This document shows positions 44,854 to 54,200 of a DNA stretch of 64,000 nt, in pieces. The position numbers and the translations under genes were made by a program. The stretch lies in contig NC_087066.1 in assembly GCF_963678635.1 (NCBI RefSeq), forward strand, positions 53,644,312 to 53,708,311, read 5' to 3'. Position 1 is the first letter of the stretch, and each line of letters begins with the position of its first letter. The notes beneath the pieces were generated by a model. It did not search any database. It saw only the letters and a program-made list of their open reading frames with translations, and was not told where the DNA came from. Source of the stretch: Symsagittifera roscoffensis (Eukaryota; Xenacoelomorpha; Acoela; Convolutidae).

Positions 44854-47459
44854 AATTATTAATTTTTCTCCAACTCCTTTTTCTAGTAACCTCAAATCAA
44901 AACATAAACCCTTCACCTCGTACAGGACCACAAGATTTATTAGTAACACATTACGATTGCGAAGAAAATGAACAAAAAACACTACATAAATATGCAATCA
45001 ATCAAGTATCACAATGTGAAACAGAACCACAAGCTATAGAAACCACAGATATAATAGCAACACTCTACTCAAAAGCCCGAGCTACAACAGTTACAGGTTA
45101 TAAATTCACAGCAACATTTTCCGAAAAGAAAGTACATTGTTCACAAGTCTCGAACGGAAACAAAAACCGACTTGACCATGAATCATTCTATCAAAGTAAT
45201 ATAGAACGTCTTTTACATCTCAATCCCGACGATTGTAAAAATGAATTACTTAGACTAAACATCACACAAAATAAAAATTCCCAAAGAAAATTAGTTAATT
45301 TTCAAGTTTTTTCAGACTCTGTTCATCAATCACAACTTGAAAGACACCAAGGACATATAAAACTAGACGAAAAATACCCGTATAACGGCGCACACGGACG
45401 ATTAACATATGACCTACATGATAAACATTGGATACCACACATTGGTATAAATAACCCATCAAACTGCAAAGCAGACACAAAAAATAAAGGATATCAAGAA
45501 ATAATGTTTTTCGATTGGAAAATACAACTCGAAAAAATACAACTCACACGAGATTTATCTGATAATACAATGATCTATCAAGGAATCCGACTACCTTGTA
45601 AAAACGATCAAGGATATTGCGACCCTACAACAAGAACACAAGCAACAATTGTTTGGTTCCCCGAAGACACATGTACAACATTTCAAGTAGCAAAAATACA
45701 CGCTCGTATGATAAAATTTCACGAAAAATATTTCATACAATCAATTCCTTACGAACAAGTCCATCCATCACGAAAACTAAGTTCCGATTTTAGAAACATA
45801 GATAACATAGAAAATAAATTGACACGTTTTCAAATATATCAAGAAACAGAACTTGCATGTAAATACAGAAATCCACTTCACAGAACACAATACTCTGAAA
45901 TTTTAGTTGAATATGAAAAAGGATTCGACATGACCACTGGAAAAGTAAAAATCGACCCATATGCCACAGGTCATCCTCTAAACGAAGGAACATCCTATAT
46001 ACCAGTTAATTTTGAAAAAAGCAACGGACAACCTGGTGGACATCTAAAACCTTATGACACCAGAAGCACACGCTTACAAGAATTATCACTAATGAATACC
46101 ACATATTTTGGTAATATCCACTATGATATTCATTTGGATATGAAACTAGACTATACAATTAGCCGCATTTTTCAAGAAATGTCACTCTCCGAATTAGAAA
46201 CACTACATCAACTATGCGAATTAGAACGAACACAAATATTACAATCACTTGCACTAGCAGTATTAAAAATACCCTACGCAGGATATTTATTATCAGGAAA
46301 TAGATCAAATTTTTTAGACTATGAAGGAAACATCTTATGGTTTTATACTTGTACTAAAAAAGTATCACCACTATACGTTTTTGAAGATAAACGATGTTAT
46401 AAAAGAATCCCTATCTTTTATAAGAATAAAGTACATTTCGTGGATACACTTTCACGAAGAACCTATTTCTGGGATACCGCAGTCCCATGTGGATCAGAAA
46501 ATAGCCACAATGTAGTACAACTAAACCCTGATGAAAATAAATATTATCTTCTCACTCCATACCCCACATTAATGCAATCACTCAAAAAATTTTCACCAGA
46601 AAGCATTCGCGCTATCGCTCGAAACCCAAATATAGACTTACAATCAATAGGAATCTATTCAAAATCAGATATTCAACATCACATTAGAACACAACAATTC
46701 CAAGAGTTACTAACACAAATGGACACTATACAAAGACAATCAATTGACCAAAACTTACGCAAACTTGCAGAAACCGCAGGATTTGCCGATATCTACACAC
46801 AAGACTATAGCGGATATTTTAAAGACATTAAAGATTATATATATCTAAACGGCGAAAAATACCGTCCCCAAGATATATCACCAATCAACATTTTTAGCTT
46901 TGTTACACTCAAAAATGAGATCCTAGATTTTCTAGGATGGCCCTACTACATCTTAGAAAAATTGACTATTTTATACGCAATGTTTAACTTTATTGGATTT
47001 CTTTTCTCACTCTTAAAAGGAATCTACAATACATGTGCTATACACACACAAGTAAACAGACAAGCAAGTGTAGCACGCATACTCTTTGCAGGATTTTTTG
47101 GAATCTTTTCCACATCTATAAATAAAATTCTTTTAGACGCACAAATAAAAGAATATAACACAAAAATAACAACACGACAAAATACATACGACGAAGAACA
47201 TAACAATGTAGACACACAGCCAACGGCACCACAATTGCCACCCCTGCCAAATAACCATCCACTATCCCTAGTCCCACGAAATTTTCGAAATTTAGCAATC
47301 ACACATAATCCAAATTTTAGACTCATCACATCACAAAGTCCCGTACAGCATATAATGACACATCAATCACACGATGATAACACTTATGAACAAATTATTG
47401 AACAACCCCATACCACCGCTTTTCAATCTCAAAATAATAATTTTTTTAGCCCACGATGA
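44841..47459 (+). CDS. env: Envelope-like membrane glycoprotein, 872 codons
   Basis: Begins with a signal peptide (MYILKLLIFLQLLFLVTS), then a Cys-containing ectodomain to about 700 with several N-x-S/T sites (NITQ, NTTY, NRSN). A transmembrane segment lies at about 708-725 (LTILYAMFNFIGFLFSLL) and a second hydrophobic stretch at 744-760 (VARILFAGFFGIFSTSI). The ~110-residue tail carries PTAP at 794-797 and a PPLP run. Position after pol and topology support an envelope. The YDC...C start and Cys pattern recall glycoproteins of negative-strand arthropod viruses (chuvirus type), but this is a weak impression. No obvious furin site was found. Confidence 0.85.
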   Translation: MYILKLLIFLQLLFLVTSNQNINPSPRTGPQDLLVTHYDCEENEQKTLHKYAINQVSQCETEPQAIETTDIIATLYSKARATTVTGYKFTATFSEKKVHCSQVSNGNKNRLDHESFYQSNIERLLHLNPDDCKNELLRLNITQNKNSQRKLVNFQVFSDSVHQSQLERHQGHIKLDEKYPYNGAHGRLTYDLHDKHWIPHIGINNPSNCKADTKNKGYQEIMFFDWKIQLEKIQLTRDLSDNTMIYQGIRLPCKNDQGYCDPTTRTQATIVWFPEDTCTTFQVAKIHARMIKFHEKYFIQSIPYEQVHPSRKLSSDFRNIDNIENKLTRFQIYQETELACKYRNPLHRTQYSEILVEYEKGFDMTTGKVKIDPYATGHPLNEGTSYIPVNFEKSNGQPGGHLKPYDTRSTRLQELSLMNTTYFGNIHYDIHLDMKLDYTISRIFQEMSLSELETLHQLCELERTQILQSLALAVLKIPYAGYLLSGNRSNFLDYEGNILWFYTCTKKVSPLYVFEDKRCYKRIPIFYKNKVHFVDTLSRRTYFWDTAVPCGSENSHNVVQLNPDENKYYLLTPYPTLMQSLKKFSPESIRAIARNPNIDLQSIGIYSKSDIQHHIRTQQFQELLTQMDTIQRQSIDQNLRKLAETAGFADIYTQDYSGYFKDIKDYIYLNGEKYRPQDISPINIFSFVTLKNEILDFLGWPYYILEKLTILYAMFNFIGFLFSLLKGIYNTCAIHTQVNRQASVARILFAGFFGIFSTSINKILLDAQIKEYNTKITTRQNTYDEEHNNVDTQPTAPQLPPLPNNHPLSLVPRNFRNLAITHNPNFRLITSQSPVQHIMTHQSHDDNTYEQIIEQPHTTAFQSQNNNFFSPR

Positions 47460-49249
47460 GCCGCCAACTTGGATCACTCCATCGATCAAATTCCCATCCA
47501 ACCAACCTTACCTCTTCAATCCCAATAATCCCACTTTTTGCTTTTCCGCCACCCGATTTTCCATCTAGCAATATAACATCAGGCATGAATTCCGACACTA
47601 ACTCACAAATTTCAGTTTTATACTCCATCTCACAGCTAAATAACCCGAATATTGAAACCCCCGATGAATTTGCCGACTCAGAACCATCTCCATCCAATAA
47701 TTTCCATAACCCTTCTCATTTTTCTCAACCTCCCTTTCAACCCATATTGTCAAATAACCCTGACCCCATCACTCCTACACCCTCTTATGCTTCCCAAGTT
47801 ACCCCAACCTACTCCTCATACCACTCTGACCAATCATCTCCAGATACCCCCCGAATCTCACCAGAGCTAGACAATTTTATTACCCTCCAACAACAACCCT
47901 ACCACCTTAACACCCCGACCATAAACCAAATCTCCTCCACTACAAATTCAACCAATCCTCCTACACCCTCTTCAAATTATACTGAATCATTAGCACCATC
48001 ATCCACATCAACTGAATCCTCACTCAATACTAATAGAGCTTACCGCACTTTTAAAAGAAAATTCCCCAACCATCCTTTCCCAGCAAAACCAGGAACAGCC
48101 CGTGAATACATCAATCACCCCCAGCATACTAACACAAGAGAATTTTTAGCTATCACTTTACCCTCATTTCCACAATACACCTTAAACACCCCTCATGACG
48201 CTAACGAAACACGCAACTTTGTAGACGAATACGTTTTAATGCCCACTCTCTCTTGGACCTCATACTATCATTTCACTAACCCTCTTTGCTTACCTTTAAC
48301 CAACACTTCCATCGATACAGACCGAAACAAAGACATGCTATATCGACTAACTACACCACTCACCGCTAGACAATTTACTTACGTAGGATATAAAAAATCA
48401 CTAAAAATACACACTGCACCTAGAGCTAATGAATATACACTAGAATACTACGATCACAACATCATAAGAGCTAACCAAGATCAATTCTTAGATGAAGATC
48501 GCTTCGCTAATCCACAAATCACCGAGAAATTTTTCATCAAGACACCATATGTATTTACACTAAACATCTTTGACCGAAAGTTTGATCACATTATTTCAGA
48601 AGCACTAACAAGCACACAAGCATACGAAAGTTTTAAAGAACGCTTCCAAATCTTCTCACTAACCTTTCATTTCCTTGCACCACACGAAAGAGATTTACAC
48701 TGCTCACACGATATTATGTTGCGAACTAAACAAACACATACATACAGTTACTATCGTTTCATCCAAAATCACTTTGACCTCCACACACCCTCTAGACAAC
48801 CACACCATCGTTTCCAATTCATCAATTCAAAATACACTTCACCATATTTCCTAAATTTCACATATTGTATTAAAGACACTAACCTTCATGGTATTCTTCG
48901 TAATTATGACCCCATAACCCAAATGTACATCTTCTGTCCCATCACCAAGACCTTCAACGCCGAAGAATCCCGACCCTTCCTTATCCCGCACGAGTTTGTA
49001 CAGCCTATAGAAATCCCCATTTTAGAATTCATCCATAACACTACATTTAACCACAAATTATATAACTTAATCCAAAACACACCTTATGAGTTTGCAGTAG
49101 GCACTGAAGAACTAACCACCATTAAGGCACTTCAATTGCTTTGGCCACTACTTCAAACTAAAAATATCATCCGCATATTAGCTAAACTACTCACAACTTC
49201 AGAACTAATCCACGACATCTTCCCCCACGGTTTTTTCCCCGACGACTAA
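47456..49249 (+). CDS. ORF after env, 597 codons, unknown function
   Basis: Starts in an ATGA overlap with the env stop. Residues 1-200 are rich in P, S, T and N with no signal peptide; 200-597 look globular (many F, Y, H, e.g. FFIKTPYVFTLNIFDRKF, HFLAPHERDLHCSHDIM). No transmembrane span, zinc motif or known fold is recognised. The layout (disordered P/S/T start, folded end) is like that of the ATG-less ORF, and short C-terminal pieces (G-x-I...Y-N-P / G-I-L...Y-D-P) can be aligned, so the two could be distant paralogues. A gene downstream of env is unusual for Ty3/gypsy elements. Confidence 0.75.
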   Translation: MSRQLGSLHRSNSHPTNLTSSIPIIPLFAFPPPDFPSSNITSGMNSDTNSQISVLYSISQLNNPNIETPDEFADSEPSPSNNFHNPSHFSQPPFQPILSNNPDPITPTPSYASQVTPTYSSYHSDQSSPDTPRISPELDNFITLQQQPYHLNTPTINQISSTTNSTNPPTPSSNYTESLAPSSTSTESSLNTNRAYRTFKRKFPNHPFPAKPGTAREYINHPQHTNTREFLAITLPSFPQYTLNTPHDANETRNFVDEYVLMPTLSWTSYYHFTNPLCLPLTNTSIDTDRNKDMLYRLTTPLTARQFTYVGYKKSLKIHTAPRANEYTLEYYDHNIIRANQDQFLDEDRFANPQITEKFFIKTPYVFTLNIFDRKFDHIISEALTSTQAYESFKERFQIFSLTFHFLAPHERDLHCSHDIMLRTKQTHTYSYYRFIQNHFDLHTPSRQPHHRFQFINSKYTSPYFLNFTYCIKDTNLHGILRNYDPITQMYIFCPITKTFNAEESRPFLIPHEFVQPIEIPILEFIHNTTFNHKLYNLIQNTPYEFAVGTEELTTIKALQLLWPLLQTKNIIRILAKLLTTSELIHDIFPHGFFPDD

Positions 49250-49252
49250 CAG

Positions 49253-49332
49253 GTAAGTATGAATTAAATGAATATTACTAACTAATTAAAATATTGAAAA
49301 AACTCACCATTCTTTATTCATGTTTTCTTTAG
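49253..49332 (+). other. Probable 80-nt intron just after the last ORF
   Basis: The stop codon TAA is followed at once by CAG|GTAAGTATG, a perfect donor. The acceptor TGTTTTCTTTAG ends at 49332, with ACTAAT as a branch-like motif upstream. Such a 3' UTR intron could mark spliced mRNAs. Not proven by transcripts. Confidence 0.55.
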
Positions 49333-50813
49333 ATTTTTAGCCTTCATCCGACGATCACCTACAAAAACCACAAAAGACAAATAAAAATCGCAAATTTCAT
49401 CAAACAAATTTCCAAAATTCTATTAATCTCTTACACATATAAATTTATAAATTCAATACCAATGCAGTAAATTAATTTATAAAATTTTCCCCCAAAAGCA
49501 GTAAATCTACATATGATGAAAATTTGTATCTTAAAATTCCCCCATTACTAGCAGTAAATTTCCAAATTCTATGCAATAAATTAATAAAATGCAATTGCAG
49601 TACTAACCTTTTGATATTTTCATTCACTCGCACAGAAATTCTATCCATACTCGCACAGCTCGCCCACGAAGAATTGTTTAAAATAATGAATTTCAGTTTC
49701 AAGTTTTCACACTCAATAACTCTAACACACGATAACAAGTTTCAAACTTTCCTTTAACCCGGTTGGAGAGGAATCATATACTAAACAAAACTAACCAACG
49801 CAGCTTACTAAATACCACAAATCATAGAATAACAGCATGACTAAGAAAAGGAAACCAACGGTACCCAAACCGGATTAACCCAGTTTAAAACTGGATAATT
49901 TATTCTTTTGAAGACTATTATAAAGTCTTAGAAAGAAATAATAAAACACAAAAAAGTCGAAAGACAAACCCATACCACAAACAATTTGATTTTTGAAAAA
50001 AAGGACACAACCAAAGAAACATGTAAAACCACAACAAACCCAACATAAAACGTTGTCACATAACAGGACCCCTCACAAAAACCGCATGAAATCATACTCC
50101 CACACCTGGCCTAACCCACCAGGAAAGGACGTCCTGAGCATGCTCTATAGCCGGCCTAACCCACCGCGCTACATCCACGCTTTGTGACCACACCTTTATT
50201 TTTAATAAGAGCTACTCAAGGGTGAGTAACTCTTCAAAATAACCGAACTAAAACAAAAAGCTTTTGTGAAAACAACTAACTAAAATCATGATTAAAAAAT
50301 ATTAAACTAATAAAAGTTTTATAAAATGTAAAATCACATGATGCAATATATAGATCAGAATACAACACCAAGGACGAACATCAAAAGACAAGACGACCTC
50401 ACTACACTCGAGAGAGAATGACCAACTACAATCGATATGCCACTCACAATCACAACTCAAAGGATTTAGAGTACGACTTGACTTCGCAGAAAAGGACTTC
50501 ATTGAACTAGACCAATGACCACCTCGATGTTCAAGTATACGTACAGATCCGAGTAATCAGGCATCCCCTCCACGCACAATCTCCACGCCATTCCCAAGCT
50601 AGATCAGATACAAAGGAAGTTCTCCCTGAAGAACAGAAAAACCTGACATAGCCAACCATTCTGAAATCAGAATTGGTTTTGTTGCAAAGACTCAGTCGTT
50701 GTCACAAGGAGAAGCGAAAGAAAATTGTGATGTTCGCCAAATACCAACGTCCATCATCCATCCTTGAACTACAGAAGAACTGTTCTAAAAAAACACTGTA
50801 AAACCCGGATGGG
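49333..50813 (+). other. 3' untranslated region of the retroelement
   Basis: 1.48 kb without a supported gene. It has four GCAGTAAAT/GCAATAAAT repeats (49465-49590), a 13-bp repeat GGCCTAACCCACC at about 50108 and 50153, and a strong hairpin at 50207-50234. The last bases before the LTR, GGATGGG, are only a short purine run. Confidence 0.5.
50207..50234 (+). promoter_or_regulatory. Hairpin in the 3' region
   Basis: AAGAGCTACTC and GAGTAACTCTT pair over 11 positions with one mismatch, loop AAGGGT. Placed after duplicated GGCCTAACCCACC; a constitutive RNA export element is one possibility. Confidence 0.45.
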
Positions 50814-51221
50814 TGGAACCTGATCTAAACTATATTTTATGATTGGATAAATTAAATGTTTTACCAATGTAAAGTATTTAATATTAACCAATCATGATCC
50901 ATCTAACTAACAACCCACTTATTTGTAAGTGCTGAAGTTACTTGTAATTTCAGCACCAGAGAGATTTGAATTTAACTTAGAAATTAGTTGGACTCTCCCG
51001 AGCACTTCAGCAGCCGCAATAAACCAGTATACCCTAGATCTATTGAGCCTAGCAGAGACTAGTTAAACAACCTGAGACTAGATAGTATAAGAGTAAGATT
51101 AGGATCGGTATTAGACTAAGAAGTTGCACGAATCTATCCGGCCGAAAATAAGATAGCGTGACGAGCAGACGGTGTACCCTATCCGAAATTACTCTATGAG
51201 TTACGCCCCAGTCATAACTCA
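50814..51221 (+). repeat. 3' LTR
   Basis: 408 bp identical to the 5' LTR by reading; AATAAA at 51018-51023. The flank after CA is CGAAGC, while the base run before the 5' LTR is TCATTT, so no target-site duplication is present. Confidence 0.95.
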
Positions 51222-51247
51222 CGAAGCAGGCAACTCCATCTACAAAG
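51222..51247 (+). CDS. Exon fragment next to the 3' LTR
   Basis: EAGNSIYK plus one base, then donor GTTAGT. The phase fits the next exon. Its upstream part is either cut by the LTR or begins at an AG within CGAAGCAG. Confidence 0.4.
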
Positions 51248-54200
51248 GTTAGTGAATTTTATCGTTCGGACTTTTGAAGAAAATGGAATCTTTTAGTTGT
51301 GCGATTATTTTAACTAAGCAGTTATTACCAAATTTTTTTGTATTATCTGAAAGATATTGTTACCCGGAGCTCAAATGTAGAAAAAAAAGTCACGTATTTC
51401 TATTTACGAACAAAAATCCATTCCTCGTTTAACTTTCACTGAGTGTCTTTTTAGAAAGCTGGGCAAACGTGTTCGTTCATTCGTCTCAGATATCACCTTA
51501 CAGTGCCAAGCTTTTTTTCAACGACTCAAAGGAAGAATCAATTTTGACTAAAATAAAAGTCGAATGCATTTTTGGTTGTTCCACTGAAAACATACGCACA
51601 AATTCTGACTCTGGAGAAAAAGGAGGCTGGTTTGAGGTGACTTTGTTGCAACCCGGTTCATCTTATAGTGTGTACTTTGAAAGTGCGCATTTTGATGGAC
51701 ATTATGCTCCTAGACAAATTCAGAAGGTTTTCAAATTTTGCACAAGTGAGTGAACAGCATTTTGATGTTTGTTCCGAAAAAGCTATGACTTAAAAAAATC
51801 TACCCCCCCGCCCCAATTTTGACTACTACTATAAAAAAGCTCAAACGGGATCAATTGTTGTGTCATATACTAAATTTGAAATTCGGATTCCAAAAAAAAA
51901 TTAAAACACATTAAGTGAGTGTTAAGAAAAAACTGTGCTACCTGCTACCTTTGTTTTCTTGGTGCATATACAAAATAGTCCATTACAAAATAGTCCAAAA
52001 ATCATGAAATCAAGGGGAAAAAATGCAAAACAGTCCGGTTTAGGGTCGCCATTTAGATAACCGGCTCTAAATTTCGTATGAAGTCCTACCCTCTGTTGGC
52101 AAGCTCGCAACACCCTGGCGCGACTGCGGTGGTCACTATTTTGTTCGTTATGTTTTTTGACACAAGGGACAATCCTCGGCCTACCAGCTTGTTAAAACAA
52201 TTATTAAATGGGACTGTTTTTCGGACTGTTTTGTATCGGACAGTTTTTTCGTTCATTTTCATACTTTTCCGGACTGTTTTGTTTTGGAATGTTTTGTATG
52301 GCACTGTTTTGTACAGACACGATTTTCTTGTAGATACAAAAATTACGTTTCAAACTATAAATTTTAAAATTTGATAATGATATTCAAAATCTGAGTTAAC
52401 GCTTCGCTCTACTTCTGTCATTTTCACTTAAAAAACGACGTCATTTAGAACCAGTAATTGAAGTGTCCGTCTCAAAATTCAACGCGACCGCTCTCAAAGT
52501 CACCATTGAGGGTAATGGAGGCACGTTCACCACGGGATCCTTGACAATCAAGAACTCCCCGAAGACAGAAACTCTCTCTCCACAAAATCTTCCCCTCATT
52601 GTGACAGATTTGAACGTAGAAAATGACACGTACTCAATGACAGTTCAGGTCACTTTGTCTGGAGAACAGTTGTGTGGAGTCGCCCCACCAACCACCAGTG
52701 ATGCAGTGTTTATTGAATACTATGCAGGTAAGTGTATGGTTTCGCCCAACCCACGCTCTTTTTGATGGGCTGGTTCAAAAATAAGAGACAAATTCAAAAC
52801 ATTGAGCTTTCAGGTTCAGCTTTTTTTGTCAAATTGTTGTTATAACGCTAATATGATCGGACCAATCTGTCTTAACTCATTTACTACAACTTTTAGGATA
52901 TACTATCTACATATAAATTTCAGGGAAATTATTAAGAACACTTAAACCTTTAAAAGTCAAAAGAAGTCAGCAATTTTTAGGTTATGGTTTAATTGCGGAA
53001 GATCAGAAATGTGGGTTGAGCTATACAGAGCCATGTAGCAAGTACCACGGCATAAGTATCTTCCAGTGTAGAGACAAATGTAACAGCAATGAGATCCCCG
53101 CAGCATGTGCTGCTCCAGCAGATACTCAGTGCAACTCTTTCTCATACCGATCCGACGGGGCTACAACCACCAGGTATAGCCATTTTAAGGCTCTTTTCCT
53201 TTTCAACACCCCCCCCCCCCCACTTCACACAAGCATCACTTTATGGTGTAACGAGCAAGTTTTACAATGTTAAGTATGACCAAATATGTTTTTATGGCCT
53301 AATCAGTCCGTGTGCCAATTTTTACTTCAAAAACCAACAATGTGAACAAAATTGCATCTCGTAAAGTTTTGCAGGTGGGGGAAAGGGAAAAAGAGCCCAG
53401 TTTTTAATTTTATTTTCAGATCACTGAGTGGGGAAAGTAACTTTTTAATCAGATGAAGTTTTTCAAGCAAACTCTGATATCACAATGCCGACGAGTCGCA
53501 ACAGATTGAAGATACATCAAATGAAGCCTTTTCAACCGTAATTCAAGCTGCACTATTTAAATGTTTATTTGATATAGAAGCAAAAATCACATTTCATTAC
53601 CAAATAAATTCGGTACATTTACAACTTTAACAGGGCCACAATACGGGCTTTAACAACCCAACTTGTAGTGGCCATTAGTATCTTACACAAATTAAATTGA
53701 AATAACATTTTAGCCAAAAATCATCGGTTTTAAACGTATGATCAAATAAATGCATCAGCCAAGGGTCAGAAATATATTTCGGGCTTTGATCTAGTGTTTT
53801 ATCTACGTTTTCATTGCGCATAGTCTAGGAAAATTGTCGAGTATTCTCCAAAATTTGTGAAATTGTTATGCTAACTAGCTGAAAAAAAAAAGATCGTAAA
53901 ATGTTTGAACGCTATAATCTGGAAAAGACAGCGATACGATCTTATTTTTTTCTGTTAAACCTTGTTCGGAAGATAAGTTTTTAGCATACAAAGTTATTTT
54001 CAAATTTCGTTTGTTGGTACATCCATAAACAAGAACTCCATATGAAATAACTGCTGCAACCTACCCAGGGTAAAGTTTGACTAAGTAAAATTCAGCCAAG
54101 GAGTAATAAAAAATCAACCAAGGATTGGACTTTAGCTGAAAGTTTCCCAATTTCAGTGACGCAACAAGTGCGGTAGTGTCAGCAAAAAGCTGGTTTTAAT

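Larger units (their letters stand above)
32370..51221 (+). mobile_element. Large envelope-bearing Ty3/gypsy-type retrovirus-like element (18.85 kb)
   Basis: Bounded by two 408-bp LTRs that match base for base on inspection (TG...CA). Order: LTR, primer-site candidate, 1.25-kb leader, small basic ORF, single-frame gag-pol, two hydrophobic mini-ORFs, ATG-less ORF, envelope-like ORF, 597-codon ORF, 3' intron, structured 3' region, LTR. Pol order PR-RT-RH-IN places it in Metaviridae-type (Ty3/gypsy) elements. All large frames are open. It is about twice the size of a usual env-bearing gypsy element. Env-bearing tunicate 'Tor' elements are one known comparison, but relationship is not shown. The plus strand is visibly A- and C-rich and poor in G compared with the host. 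Confidence 0.93.

Noticed and set aside
53420-53453. Possible alternative second-half exon (after TTTTCAG: SLSGESNF then stop) for PAN-like module 1
   Set aside because: It faintly resembles RLSSECDW but lacks the cysteine and runs into a stop; the exon at 57319-57416 fits both phase and cysteine spacing.
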